From Ruminococcus sp. UBA3665 (GTDB lineage: Bacteria; Bacillota; Clostridia; Oscillospirales; Ruminococcaceae), in contig DFJS01000101.1 of NCBI GenBank assembly GCA_002373165.1, positions 25,356 through 89,355 of the forward strand: a stretch of DNA of 64,000 nt. Reading direction: 5' to 3'. The notes beneath the pieces were generated by a model that did not search any database, was not told the DNA's origin, and saw nothing but the letters and a program-made list of their open reading frames with translations. The position numbers were made by a program, and so were the translations under genes. Below, in pieces: positions 33,211 to 42,760 of this stretch. Positions within the stretch are counted from its first letter, which is position 1. Each line of letters begins with the position of its first letter.

Positions 33211-34851
33211 TTATTCTGCCGGAGTTTCTTCGGCAGGTGCTTCTTCTTCTTCCAATGCGGGCAGTTCGTTGGGCAGCATCTGAATTGTCAGATCAAAGGT
33301 AACAACACTTTTGGCGTTAGTGCCTTCTGATGCTGCACTGACGGAGTAGCCGCTGTATTCTACAGAAGAGAAAAGTCTGTTTTCTTCTTCGGGTGCTTCT
33401 TCGCCGTAAGTCTCATAAATATACTGTATCAGATTAGAAGGATATTTCTGTGTCAGTTCTTCGGAAGAATTGATAGTAACCGGAATATTGAGAACACCCT
33501 GGGAATAGCTGATAGAAAATTCGGGTGATTCGCTGGTGCTGTCTGTCTGTGTCATAACAGTTTCCAGAGCTTCTTCTACTGCCAGATATACAGATTCCTG
33601 AATAATAGGCTGTGTATTATAGGCATCTCTTGCATTTGTAATATTTTCTTTATAGAGCTGCACATTGCCTTTCATGACCTGCAAATCGTCAAACTGCTGT
33701 AATTTGGCGGCAGTTTCGGGGGAATCTATTTTTGCCTGCATTTCCCTGGTATCTGCTTTTACTTTTGCATCCATACCGGCAATGACACCAAAGGCTACGC
33801 CAACGATGACAGCGGACAGGGCAATACCGGCAATAGCAATAATATTGAACGAGTGGTCATCCTGCGGCACCTTACCGGCAATACCGGCATTGGCAGCATC
33901 TGTTTCCAGCAGGTTGATATGTTCTGTCGCTTTGTCACGCTTGAACATACCGCCGATGGCATTGGCATACAGTGAGAAGTTCAGGTTATTGGAACCGTGA
34001 ATCTGCGGCGGGCTGTTCAGCTTGCTGATTTCAATATCATTTGCCTTCTGTTCGTTCTGGAGACGGTCATACAGATCCGGCTGGATATCAATATCGCCGT
34101 AGAATACGACATTATGAATTTCTTCCGAGCCTCTGATTCTTGCGAACTGAAGCATACGGTAGATATTTTCGTTTACGGCTTCAAAAATATAGTCATCCGG
34201 ATGGTCATAGTCTTCCGGGTCGATCGAAGCAAAACGTGAGAAAGAAAGTGTGTTGTTCTCGTACAGGTTCAAGCTGATAAAGTTTGCATCCACCTGTACA
34301 GCAAGCAGGGGCATTTTAGCCTTTGCCTTGGCATCGGCAAGCAGAAGTTTTGTGATAGCGTTACAGCCGATCATAACAGATTTCAGCTGAATATTCAGCA
34401 TGTTAAAAATTCTTCTGTAGCTGTCCACAACGTCCTGGGGGCAGGCAGTTGCGAGAATTTTCTGCACCTGGCCGCCGTTTTCGTCTTCTTCCGGTTCGCC
34501 TACAATAACATAAGCAACAGAATAAGAATCATCAATATTAATCTGATTTTTCAGTTCTATGCGGACATTCTTCATAAATTCAGATTCCTTGGGATTCGGA
34601 GGAATCATCAGTTCCTTGAAGACTGTCTGGTTGGAAGAAATAGAGATAACAGCCTCTTTATCGGCAATATTTGCATTTTTGAGTGCCTGGTTAATTTTAC
34701 CGGCCACACGGTTGGGGTCATTGACGTGGCCGTTAACAATAACAGCTTCGTCCAGTTCGAGTTCAGCAGCAGCAGTGACTTTAATTTTTCCGCTGCTTTC
34801 AGTACCTTTCACAATTCGGATATTTCTGTCAGTAATATCAAATGAAAGCAT
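33211..34851 (-). CDS. PilM-PilN fusion protein
   Basis: A 546-residue protein that joins two normally separate platform subunits. Residues 1-300 form an actin-like PilM ATPase domain (LSFDITDRNIRIVKG start, AVQVDANFISLNLY in the middle). A PilN-like unit follows: INLLETDAANA linker, one membrane span (about 342-362, IAGIALSAVIVGVAFGVIA), a coiled coil and a PilN-type C-terminal domain. In PilN the conserved INLLP-like motif binds PilM; here INLLE lies between the two fused parts. The acidic tail is EEEEAPAEETPAE. It sits between pilC and pilO, the usual PilMNO position. Confidence 0.82.
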   Translation of the reverse strand: MLSFDITDRNIRIVKGTESSGKIKVTAAAELELDEAVIVNGHVNDPNRVAGKINQALKNANIADKEAVISISSNQTVFKELMIPPNPKESEFMKNVRIELKNQINIDDSYSVAYVIVGEPEEDENGGQVQKILATACPQDVVDSYRRIFNMLNIQLKSVMIGCNAITKLLLADAKAKAKMPLLAVQVDANFISLNLYENNTLSFSRFASIDPEDYDHPDDYIFEAVNENIYRMLQFARIRGSEEIHNVVFYGDIDIQPDLYDRLQNEQKANDIEISKLNSPPQIHGSNNLNFSLYANAIGGMFKRDKATEHINLLETDAANAGIAGKVPQDDHSFNIIAIAGIALSAVIVGVAFGVIAGMDAKVKADTREMQAKIDSPETAAKLQQFDDLQVMKGNVQLYKENITNARDAYNTQPIIQESVYLAVEEALETVMTQTDSTSESPEFSISYSQGVLNIPVTINSSEELTQKYPSNLIQYIYETYGEEAPEEENRLFSSVEYSGYSVSAASEGTNAKSVVTFDLTIQMLPNELPALEEEEAPAEETPAE

Positions 34852-34883
34852 TTAAATTTCCACCTCTCTGTTTTTAAGATAAA

Positions 34884-36080
34884 TTAAGCTGCGATTGCAT
34901 CGAAAGAGCCGTACAGTGCCGGGAAGATAGCGGCAAGCAGCAGACCTACTGCCACACCCATGATAATAATCATAAGGGGTTCCAGCATACCTACCAGTCG
35001 GCCTACAGCAGAGTCAGCTTCTTCATCGTAATATTCGCCGGTTTTTGACAGAATGCTGTCCAGGGCACCGGCTTCTTCTCCGACGAAAATAATAGAGCAG
35101 AACATAGAGTCAAAAATTTCTGTTCTCTGGATAGAAGAAGAAAGTGTTTCGCCCTGTTTTACTTCGTCAATTACATTTTCAAAGCATTGTGTAATATAGC
35201 TGTTGCCCAGAATTGCAGAAGAACGCTTCAGGCAGTCTACCATAGAAATACCGGAAGAATACAGAGAAGCCATTGTATTTGCAAAACGTGCGGTATAAAT
35301 TTTTACAACCAGCGGGCCGAAGCCGGGGCCTTTGATGATGAACTTATCCCATTTCAGACGGGTAGACGGAATTTTCAGCATATAAGTAACAGCAAAGACA
35401 ATGCCTACAATGATTGCTACATAAATATACCAGAAATGCACAAGCGAGTCACTGAAGCCCATCATAACTTTAGTCAGGGCAGGCATGTCATTCGGGTCGT
35501 CGTACATACCGGCAAAAGTCGGCATGATGAACACGAACATGAAGATAATAATTACCAGCATCAGCACACCAAGCACAAGCGGGTATGTCATAGCACCTTT
35601 GATGGTATTATTCATCTTGTTTTGCTTCTGGTAATAATCTGACAAATCCTGCATGATTGTGTCCATATTACCGGAAGACTCGCCGGCAGAGACCATAGCG
35701 ACCATAAAGTCGGGGAATACGCCTCTGTAGCGGAGCAGGGCATCTGAGAAAGATTCGCCTTTTTGTACGTTTTCGTACACATCCTGCCATACTTCCTTGG
35801 CATCTTCTGTGGGCTGTTCCTTGCTGAGAATATCAAGAGCTTTTACCAGAGTCAGACCGGAAGTCAGCATCGCAGCGAGCTGTCGGCAGTTAAATGCCAG
35901 GTCTTTGGTTTTAAAATTCTTGATAGTCTTTTTCTTTTCGATTTCTTTTTCCTCGTACTTGGTAACGGTGTAGCCCTTGTCTTTCATACGCTTAGTGAAT
36001 TCCTTCACATCTTCAGCGTTTTCAGTACCCTTTACCTGTTTGCCTGTTGTTGTAGTAGCAACGTAGGAAAAACTTTTCAT
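34884..36080 (-). CDS. pilC: Pilus platform protein PilC
   Basis: A 398-residue polytopic membrane protein of the T2SF/PilC family that couples the ATPases to pilin insertion. It has the N-terminal SYVATTTTGKQVKG lead and two homologous T2SF domains. FCRQLA-like FNCRQLAAMLTSGLTLVKAL starts the first, and ARFANTMASLYSSGISMVDCL the second. Three membrane spans are seen. ATG 36080 follows GGAGGTGG; a long upstream open frame to 36341 is non-coding. It is the first gene of the minus-strand T4P operon, with the promoter at 36160-36188. Confidence 0.95.
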   Translation of the reverse strand: MKSFSYVATTTTGKQVKGTENAEDVKEFTKRMKDKGYTVTKYEEKEIEKKKTIKNFKTKDLAFNCRQLAAMLTSGLTLVKALDILSKEQPTEDAKEVWQDVYENVQKGESFSDALLRYRGVFPDFMVAMVSAGESSGNMDTIMQDLSDYYQKQNKMNNTIKGAMTYPLVLGVLMLVIIIFMFVFIMPTFAGMYDDPNDMPALTKVMMGFSDSLVHFWYIYVAIIVGIVFAVTYMLKIPSTRLKWDKFIIKGPGFGPLVVKIYTARFANTMASLYSSGISMVDCLKRSSAILGNSYITQCFENVIDEVKQGETLSSSIQRTEIFDSMFCSIIFVGEEAGALDSILSKTGEYYDEEADSAVGRLVGMLEPLMIIIMGVAVGLLLAAIFPALYGSFDAIAA

Positions 36081-36429
36081 TCGACCACCTCCAATAAAAT
36101 TTGGGCTGCATAGTTTTTTTGGACTGATATGCAATTCAGCATAATATCCCAGTATCTTAATTATACCATCTGCCTGAAAAAAATGCAACTGTATTTTTAC
36201 ATAAATCCAGAAATTTTTTTTAGAAATTTTCACTAAACGCGCATCAGCTGTATACTGCCGGTAATATTTTTTGAAAAAATATTGTTCAATTGAGAAAATT
36301 CTATTACATAAGTAAAAAAATTTAATTTTTAAAATCCACAAAATTCAAATTATTATTTGTATATGTTTTACAAAAATCGGGTTTATTTTCGGCCAGAATC
36401 TTGTATTTTTTCAGAATATTATAGTGAAT
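36081..36429. other. 349-bp AT-rich intergenic region
   Basis: No gene is seen. It holds the T4P operon promoter (36160-36188) and a very AT-rich remainder up to the stop codon of the TetR gene. Confidence 0.6.
36160..36188 (-). promoter_or_regulatory. Promoter of the T4P operon
   Basis: On the minus strand TTGCAT (36183-36188), 17 bp, TATAAT (36160-36165) with a TGG extended -10, about 80 bp before pilC. Confidence 0.7.
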
Positions 36430-36996
36430 TCATGAACAAATATCAGTTTCTTCCTGTACGGGCTTATCCGTATACATACGCAGAACAGAAGCGGCTACTG
36501 TGTTAATCATCAGCAGCACTTCTTTGGGTTCTGTGCCGCGGTACTGCATATAGGCGCAGTAAGCACCCTGAATAAGATAAGTCAGGACAACATTGATTTC
36601 CAGTGTATTCCAGTCTTCATGGCGTGAAAAGATATATTCTTTCAGTCTTGTTTCCATTCTGGAAGCGAGCATTCCGGCACGGCTGCCGGAGAACAGAATA
36701 CTCAGCAGACTTTCGTTGGCCATCAGCAGGCAGTACAGCTCCTCGTTAAAACGCCGGGCATCGGTCAGCAGCATAGCGGGGTCAGAAAGCCCGTGCAGCA
36801 CATCGTCGATGACTTCTTTTTCCAGCGATTCTGAAAGATCATAAATATCATGATAATGCAGATAAAACGTTGCTTTATGAATGACAGCTTTCTCGGAGAG
36901 TTCGCGGATTGTAATTTTCTCCAGGGGTTTTTCACTCCGCAAAGCCAGGAAAGCGTTTACAATACTGCGCTGGGTGCGCTGTTGTCTTAAATCCAT
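36430..36996 (-). CDS. TetR-family transcriptional regulator
   Basis: A 188-residue protein with an N-terminal TetR helix-turn-helix (ITIRELSEKAVIHKATFYLHYHDIYDL, about residues 24-50) and a helical ligand domain. AAGGAGG precedes ATG 36996. It is divergent from glgB across 238 bp. The target is not known; the divergent carbohydrate gene and the downstream pilus operon are candidates. No clear palindromic operator was found. Confidence 0.9.
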   Translation of the reverse strand: MDLRQQRTQRSIVNAFLALRSEKPLEKITIRELSEKAVIHKATFYLHYHDIYDLSESLEKEVIDDVLHGLSDPAMLLTDARRFNEELYCLLMANESLLSILFSGSRAGMLASRMETRLKEYIFSRHEDWNTLEINVVLTYLIQGAYCAYMQYRGTEPKEVLLMINTVAASVLRMYTDKPVQEETDICS

Positions 36997-37074
36997 AATA
37001 ATTCCTCCTTTCTGTCAGCTAATAGATAAAAATAAATTCCTGTAGTTTATGCGACAGTTATTTAAAAATACAGA

Positions 37075-37103
37075 TTGCATATTTCTGGAAAAAAAGCTAT
37101 AAT
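37075..37103 (+). promoter_or_regulatory. Promoter of glgB
   Basis: TTGCAT (37075-37080), 17 bp, TATAAT (37098-37103). About 130 nt of leader follow, with a small imperfect hairpin, before the TTG start. Confidence 0.65.
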
Positions 37104-37234
37104 AATATATATCTGTGATATTACCTGAAAGGATACATTATATAGCCTGTCATTATGCTGCTTTTATTATAGCAGATTTCACAGAAATATGCAAGTATTT
37201 TTTAATATTTTTTCTCAGAGGGAGGATCTGTTTT

Positions 37235-39034
37235 TTGGATATTTACGGTTTTTATACTGGAAAAATTTTTGATGCACATCATCATCTCGGCGCACATAAA
37301 GCACGGGAAGGCTATCTCTTCCGGGTCTATGCGCCGCACACGGAACGAATTACACTTGTCGGCGATTTCAACGACTGGCAGGACTGGGAACTGAACCGCG
37401 GATTCAACGGCCATTTCTGGGAAATTCATGTACCGCAGGCAAAAGCCGGACAGCGGTATCTGTACAGAATCTGGCACAGCGACGGCAATTATACCGAACA
37501 CTGTGACCCTTACGGATTCGGCATGGATCTGCGCCCGGCATTCTGTTCTGTCATCCGTGATATGTCTGATTATCACTTTCATGACAGCACCTGGATGCGG
37601 CAGCGTTCCGACTGCAAGGACAAGCCTTTGCATATCTACGAGCTGCATCTTGGCTCCTGGAAACAGAAAAAGGAAAATCCGGAAGACGAAGCAGGCGAAT
37701 TTTATAATTATGAAGAAATTGCCGATCTTCTGATTCCCTATCTGAAAGAAATGGGTTATAATTATGTAGAATTCATGCCGCTTGCCGAACATCCCTGTGA
37801 TGCCTCCTGGGGCTATCAGAACACAGGATTTTTCGCGCCGACATCCCGTTACGGCACGGCACGGCAGCTGAAAATTCTGATTGACAAACTGCATCAGAAT
37901 CATATCGGAGTCCTGCTGGATTTTGTTCTGGTGCACTTTGCCGTGGACAGTTACGGACTGGCAAAATTCGACGGTGCGCCGCTTTATGAATATCCGGATT
38001 CCGGAGCCGGCATCAGCGAATGGGGCAGTTATAATTTTATGCATTCCAAAGGCGAAGTACAGAGCTTTTTACAGTCCAATGCCTGTTACTGGCTGGAAGA
38101 ATTTCATTTTGACGGCCTGCGCATGGATGCCATCAGCCGCCTGATTTACTGGCACGGCAAAAAAGAATGCGGCGTGAATAACAATGCCCTGAACTTCATC
38201 AAAAATATGAATTCCGGCCTGAAAGCAAAATTCCCTTCCTGTATGCTCTGCGCCGAAGATTCTACTGATTTTCCGAAAGTAACCGCTCCCGTATGGAGTG
38301 ACGGCCTCGGTTTTGACTATAAATGGGATATGGGCTATATGAACGATACGCTTAATTATTTCAAGACAGACCCTCTGTACCGTTTCGGCAATTATGACAA
38401 GCTTACATTCTCTATGATGTATTATCATTCTGAGTATTATATTCTTCCCTTCTCGCATGACGAGAACGTTCACGGAAAAGCAACTGTTCTCCAGAAGATG
38501 CACGGACTGTATGACGGAAAATTCGCTCAGGCAAGAGCCTTTTATTTATATAATGCCGTTCATCCCGGAAAGCTTCTGGATTTTATGGGCAGTGAACTCG
38601 GCCAGCTCCGGGAATGGGACGAATCCAGAGAACAGGACTGGTTTTTGCTGAAATATCCGATTCATGATGCCTTTCATAAATATATCAAAAAGCTGAATCA
38701 TTTATATTTAAAGCATTCTGCTTTATTTGAACGCGATTATACCGAAGGCGGCTTTGAATGGCTGGACTGCAAGCAGAATTATCCCTGCTGCTATGCCATC
38801 AAGAGAAATTCCTCAAAAGAATCTGTCATTGGTGTATTTAATTTTGCCGGCGCGCCGCAGGATCATTATGTTCTGCACTGCGATGCCAGACGGCTGACTG
38901 TTCTGCTCGATTCCAGTGCCGATATCTACAGCGGCACCCGGCCGGATACTGCCGGAACAGTCATAGAAGGCAGCCGCGGCGAATTTATTCTTTCTCTGCC
39001 GCCTTTTACAGGAATCTGCCTTCAGGTAGAATAA
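37235..39034 (+). CDS. glgB: 1,4-alpha-glucan branching enzyme
   Basis: A 599-residue GH13 enzyme that makes alpha-1,6 branches in glycogen. An N-terminal CBM48 (YLFRVYAPHTERITLVGDFNDW) is followed by the catalytic barrel: nucleophile Asp298 in DGLRMDA, acid/base Glu341 in CAEDST (usually AEEST) and HDENVHGK (His408/Asp409). The C-terminal beta domain is complete. The chosen start is TTG 37235, 9 nt after GGAGG; an ATG at 37115 is upstream of the leader hairpin and lacks an RBS. Other glg genes are absent here. Confidence 0.92.
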   Translation: MDIYGFYTGKIFDAHHHLGAHKAREGYLFRVYAPHTERITLVGDFNDWQDWELNRGFNGHFWEIHVPQAKAGQRYLYRIWHSDGNYTEHCDPYGFGMDLRPAFCSVIRDMSDYHFHDSTWMRQRSDCKDKPLHIYELHLGSWKQKKENPEDEAGEFYNYEEIADLLIPYLKEMGYNYVEFMPLAEHPCDASWGYQNTGFFAPTSRYGTARQLKILIDKLHQNHIGVLLDFVLVHFAVDSYGLAKFDGAPLYEYPDSGAGISEWGSYNFMHSKGEVQSFLQSNACYWLEEFHFDGLRMDAISRLIYWHGKKECGVNNNALNFIKNMNSGLKAKFPSCMLCAEDSTDFPKVTAPVWSDGLGFDYKWDMGYMNDTLNYFKTDPLYRFGNYDKLTFSMMYYHSEYYILPFSHDENVHGKATVLQKMHGLYDGKFAQARAFYLYNAVHPGKLLDFMGSELGQLREWDESREQDWFLLKYPIHDAFHKYIKKLNHLYLKHSALFERDYTEGGFEWLDCKQNYPCCYAIKRNSSKESVIGVFNFAGAPQDHYVLHCDARRLTVLLDSSADIYSGTRPDTAGTVIEGSRGEFILSLPPFTGICLQVE

Positions 39035-39076
39035 TCTGAAAAAATATATAAAAATAAAACTTTTTTCAAAAAAAGC

Positions 39077-39105
39077 TTGCAAAAGAAGGAATTTTGTTAT
39101 ATACT
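39077..39105 (+). promoter_or_regulatory. Promoter of galK-galE
   Basis: TTGCAA (39077-39082), 17 bp, TATACT (39100-39105) with a TGT triplet two positions upstream of the -10. Confidence 0.65.
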
Positions 39106-39148
39106 AGTATTGTAGAGAAATTTATAATCAATACTAGGAGTGGAATTT

Positions 39149-40450
39149 ATGAACATTCATGACACAAAAGAAGCCTTGCAGCAAGGCAGATTTGACAGCT
39201 GTCTGAAAACTCTGTATGTCTGCGATGACTGTCTGCCTTTCCGGATGCGCTTTCTCAATGCCGTCACTGCATTTCAGGAAGAATTCCATGCAGAGGATGA
39301 CACAGAAATTGCTCTGTTTTCGGCACCCGGCAGAACAGAACTCGGCGGTAATCATACCGATCATCAGGGAGGTCATGTGCTCGCCGCAAGTGTCAGCGCA
39401 GATATCATTGCTGTCGCCGCCAGGCGCGATAATCAGGAAATTCATCTGAAATCCGAAGGCATGAACCCGGATTTTGTAGATCTTTCCGACCTGAATCCGC
39501 AGGAAGATGAAGTCAATACTTCTGCCGCCCTGCTGAGAGGCATTGCCGCAAAATTTCAGGAACTGGGCTTTCCGGTTACGGGATTTGATGCCTATACTGC
39601 ATCAGATATTCTCCGGGGTTCGGGGCTGTCTTCCTCGGCGGCATTTGAAGTTCTTGCCGGAACAATCTGTTCTGCATTTTTTGCCGGTTCGCAGATTGAT
39701 GCTGTCCGCACGGCGCAGATCGGCCAGTATGCCGAAAACGAATATTTTGGCAAACCCTGCGGCCTGATGGATCAGATGGCCTGTGCCGTGGGCGGGGTCA
39801 TTGCAATCGACTTCAAGTCTGAAATGCCGGAAATTAAAAAAATTTCCGTCGATTTGCAGAAAGCCGGCTATGCACTGTGCATTCTGGATGTAGGAGCTGA
39901 TCATGCCGATCTGACGGCGGCTTATGCAGGCATTCCGGCAGAGATGAAAAATATTGCCAAAATGTTCAGCAAAGACAAGCTTTCTGAAATTACCCGGACA
40001 GAGTTTATGTCCCATCTTTCCGGACTGCGCCGCACCTGCGGAGACAGAGCCGTCCTGCGTGCTATGCATTATTTTGCAGATGACGAACGTGTCGGCAGAC
40101 AGGTACAGGCTCTTGAAAATCATGATTTTGAAAGCTATCTGAAAGAAGTCAGCGCATCCGGAAAATCTTCATTCCAGTATCTTCAGAACGTCTCCACTTA
40201 TGCCAGTCCGGAAAAACAGGAAGCTGCTTTTGCAATTGCACTATGCGAACATATTCTTGACGGCCGCGGAGCCGTCCGCATACATGGCGGCGGTTTTGCC
40301 GGAACAATTCAGGCCTATGTGCCTTTGGATTTTGCAGATGATTTTAAAATGCAGACCGAATCTGTTCTGGGAGTCGGCCGCTGTCATGTATTCCAGATCC
40401 GCAATACCGGAGGCATTCAATTAAAAACAGAACAGGAGTTATTATCATGA
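39149..40450 (+). CDS. galK: Galactokinase
   Basis: A 433-residue GHMP kinase that phosphorylates galactose to galactose-1-phosphate. The signature PGRTELGGNHTDHQGG lies at about residue 58. The ATP loop is GSGLSSSAAFEVL and the third motif GGGFAGT is near the C-terminus. It is longer than the usual 390 residues because of an N-terminal extension of about 40 residues. ATG 39149 follows AGGAG. It overlaps galE by 4 nt. The uridylyltransferase galT is not in the operon. Confidence 0.93.
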   Translation: MNIHDTKEALQQGRFDSCLKTLYVCDDCLPFRMRFLNAVTAFQEEFHAEDDTEIALFSAPGRTELGGNHTDHQGGHVLAASVSADIIAVAARRDNQEIHLKSEGMNPDFVDLSDLNPQEDEVNTSAALLRGIAAKFQELGFPVTGFDAYTASDILRGSGLSSSAAFEVLAGTICSAFFAGSQIDAVRTAQIGQYAENEYFGKPCGLMDQMACAVGGVIAIDFKSEMPEIKKISVDLQKAGYALCILDVGADHADLTAAYAGIPAEMKNIAKMFSKDKLSEITRTEFMSHLSGLRRTCGDRAVLRAMHYFADDERVGRQVQALENHDFESYLKEVSASGKSSFQYLQNVSTYASPEKQEAAFAIALCEHILDGRGAVRIHGGGFAGTIQAYVPLDFADDFKMQTESVLGVGRCHVFQIRNTGGIQLKTEQELLS

Positions 40451-41457
40451 GTAAAATTTTAGTAACCGGCGGAGCCGGATTTATCGGCAGTCATACCTGT
40501 GTAGAATTTCTGGAAAGCGGCTATGAAGTTGTTGTTCTGGATAATCTCAGCAATTCCAAAGAAGAAGCAATCCGCCGGATTGAAAAAATCACAGGAAAAT
40601 CCCTGGATTTCTACAAAGCTGATATGCGTGACGAAGCCGCTGTCAGAAAAATTTTCCAGGAACAGGAAATTTCTGCTGTCGTACACTTTGCAGGACTGAA
40701 AGCAGTCGGCGAATCTGTTGCCAAACCTCTGGAATATTACGAGAATAACCTCAACGGCACATTTGTCTTATTGAAAGTCATGCGCGAATTCCACTGCAAG
40801 ACAATCGTCTTTTCCTCTTCTGCGACAGTATACGGCATGAACAATCCTGTTCCTTATGTAGAGGGAATGCCGACTTCTGCGACAAATCCTTACGGCTATA
40901 CCAAAGTCATGATTGAACAGATTCTTTCTGATCTCTGCCATGCCGACCTGGATTTCAAAGCAGTTGCCCTGCGTTACTTCAATCCGATCGGCGCACACAA
41001 AAGCGGCCTGATCGGCGAAGACCCCAACGGCATCCCGAATAATCTCCTGCCTTATATCGGTCAGGTAGCCATTGGAAAGCTGAAACAGCTCTCTGTATTC
41101 GGCAATGATTACGATACACCCGACGGCACAGGCGTAAGAGATTATATTCACGTTGTCGATCTGGCAAAGGGTCATGTCTGCGCCATTGCCTATGCCGAAA
41201 CGCATAACGGCTTTATCCCGATCAATCTGGGAACAGGTCATGGTGTCAGCGTTCTGGAAATGGTTCATGCTTACGAGAAAGCCTGCGGCCATCCGATCAA
41301 TTACCGCATCACTGACCGCCGCCCCGGCGATATCGCCTCTTCTTACGCAAACGCCGAACGTGCAAAAGAACTCCTGAACTGGGAAGCTCACGAAACGCTC
41401 GAAACCATGTGTGCCGACAGCTGGCGGTTTATGCAGCAGAATCCCAACGGACTTTAA
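40447..41457 (+). CDS. galE: UDP-glucose 4-epimerase
   Basis: A 336-residue SDR epimerase that interconverts UDP-galactose and UDP-glucose. NAD-binding GGAGFIGSH lies near the N-terminus, SSSATVYG holds the catalytic Ser/Thr, and YGYTK holds the Tyr/Lys pair. ALRYFNPIGAH and a C-terminal SYANAERAKELLNW are typical. The start overlaps the galK stop codon (ATGA). Confidence 0.95.
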   Translation: MSKILVTGGAGFIGSHTCVEFLESGYEVVVLDNLSNSKEEAIRRIEKITGKSLDFYKADMRDEAAVRKIFQEQEISAVVHFAGLKAVGESVAKPLEYYENNLNGTFVLLKVMREFHCKTIVFSSSATVYGMNNPVPYVEGMPTSATNPYGYTKVMIEQILSDLCHADLDFKAVALRYFNPIGAHKSGLIGEDPNGIPNNLLPYIGQVAIGKLKQLSVFGNDYDTPDGTGVRDYIHVVDLAKGHVCAIAYAETHNGFIPINLGTGHGVSVLEMVHAYEKACGHPINYRITDRRPGDIASSYANAERAKELLNWEAHETLETMCADSWRFMQQNPNGL

Positions 41458-41481
41458 TCACTCAAAGCCAAATGTGAAAAA

Positions 41482-41534
41482 TTCAGGAAATTTTTAGTCA
41501 GCCCCTTGCAACTTTCCTGAAAAAGTGCTATACT
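41482..41534 (+). promoter_or_regulatory. Promoter of the CobW operon, within an inverted repeat
   Basis: TTGCAA (41506-41511), 17 bp, TATACT (41529-41534) with a TGC extended -10. A perfect 9-bp inverted repeat, TTCAGGAAA (41482-41490) and TTTCCTGAA (41513-41521), brackets the -35 and could be an operator or the galE terminator stem. Confidence 0.6.
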
Positions 41535-41597
41535 AATAATTAGCAGAAAGGAAATCTGCTGTAAAAAATTCCAGCGTGAAAGAAGTGTTGATTTTTT

Positions 41598-42680
41598 ATG
41601 ACAAAAATTACAATCTTCTCCGGATTTCTCGGAGCAGGTAAAACAACCCTGATTAAAAAACTCATTGCAGAAGCCTACAAAAACGAAAAGCTTGTCCTGA
41701 TTGAAAACGAATTCGGCCAGATTGGCATTGACGGCGGCTTTTTGCAGGATGCCGGCGTGGAAATTACAGAAATGAACTCCGGCTGTATCTGCTGTTCTCT
41801 GGTAGGCGATTTCGGCGAAGCACTCCAAAAAGTTCTGGAGCAGTATCATCCTGACAGAATTCTGATTGAACCTTCCGGCGTGGGCAAGCTCTCCGATGTC
41901 ATCAGAGCTGTGCAGAATCTGGAAATGCATGATGTGGAACTTGATGGTTTTACTACCGTTGTCGATGCCAAAAAATGCAAAATGTATCAGAAAAATTTCG
42001 GCGAATTCTTTGATAATCAGATTACCTATGCAAGCTGCCTGATTCTCAGTCATACCAAAGGCCTTTCTCAGGAAAAACTTGATGACTGTGTGAAGCGTCT
42101 GCGCGAAAAGAATTCCGCTGCGCCTATTGTTACGACAGAATGGGACGAGCTGACAGGCGAACAGCTGACGGCTGCCATGACCCAGAAAAATACACTGGAT
42201 GATGAACTGAAAGCTCTTCTGGAAGAAGAAAAGAAACATGATCATCATCACCATCATCACGACCACGATCATGATGAACATGAAGAACATGAACATCATC
42301 ATCACGACCATGACCATGATGAACACGATGAACATGAACATCATCATCATGAGCATGACCATGACGAACACGATGAACATGAACATCATCACCACCATGC
42401 TGACGAAATCTTCACCAGCTGGGGCAAGGAAACTGCAAGACAGTATACTGTTGACGAAATCCAGAAAGCTCTGGAAGCTCTCGAAGATGAAAACACTTAC
42501 GGTCAGATTCTCCGTGCCAAGGGCATCGTTGCCGGAACGGACGGCCAGTGGATTCATTATGACTATGTTCCCGGAACTCCCGATGTCCGCCACGGCTGTG
42601 CCGCTACAACCGGCCGTCTGTGTGTCATCGGTGCCAATATCAACGAGGCGGAAATTGCCAAGCTGTTCCATGCAGAATAA
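41598..42680 (+). CDS. CobW/COG0523-family metal GTPase with His-rich region
   Basis: A 360-residue G3E-family GTPase. The Walker A GFLGAGKTT is at residues 9-17, the metal-binding CxCC motif GCICC at 62-66 and the Walker B region is RILIEPSG. Residues 214-267 are almost entirely His, Asp and Glu, arranged as three 15-residue repeats. Such inserts store or pass on metal, most often zinc, nickel or cobalt. A CobW C-terminal domain follows (about 280-355). It probably delivers a transition metal to a client enzyme; which metal cannot be decided from sequence. The RBS is weak. Confidence 0.92.
   Translation: MTKITIFSGFLGAGKTTLIKKLIAEAYKNEKLVLIENEFGQIGIDGGFLQDAGVEITEMNSGCICCSLVGDFGEALQKVLEQYHPDRILIEPSGVGKLSDVIRAVQNLEMHDVELDGFTTVVDAKKCKMYQKNFGEFFDNQITYASCLILSHTKGLSQEKLDDCVKRLREKNSAAPIVTTEWDELTGEQLTAAMTQKNTLDDELKALLEEEKKHDHHHHHHDHDHDEHEEHEHHHHDHDHDEHDEHEHHHHEHDHDEHDEHEHHHHHADEIFTSWGKETARQYTVDEIQKALEALEDENTYGQILRAKGIVAGTDGQWIHYDYVPGTPDVRHGCAATTGRLCVIGANINEAEIAKLFHAE
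42261..42395 (+). repeat. Three tandem 45-bp repeats encoding His/Asp/Glu-rich units
   Basis: Units at 42261-42305, 42306-42350 and 42351-42395 each encode DHDHDEHxEHEHHHH-like 15-mers. They are near-identical in DNA, so unit number could change by slippage without shifting the frame. Confidence 0.85.
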
Positions 42681-42707
42681 ATTCTGCCAAGTCTGAAAAA
42701 ACAATCT

Positions 42708-42736
42708 CATGCCGCTGGCTTCAGCGGCATGTTCTT
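42708..42736 (+). terminator. Hairpin between the two CobW-like genes
   Basis: A 10-bp perfect stem CATGCCGCTG/CAGCGGCATG (42708-42717 with 42722-42731) and GCTT loop, followed by only TTCTTT. It may terminate partly or adjust expression of the second gene. Confidence 0.6.
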
Positions 42737-42760
42737 TAAAGAAGGGAGAATACTCACATC

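Noticed and set aside
37202..38044. 280-codon minus-strand frame opposite glgB
   Set aside because: It runs antisense through the conserved catalytic region of glgB and has no RBS or domain features.
41454..42710. 418-codon minus-strand frame opposite the CobW gene, with Met/Val/Phe-rich repeats
   Set aside because: It is the reverse reading of the His-rich repeats; the apparent membrane segments come from antisense His codons (ATG/GTG).
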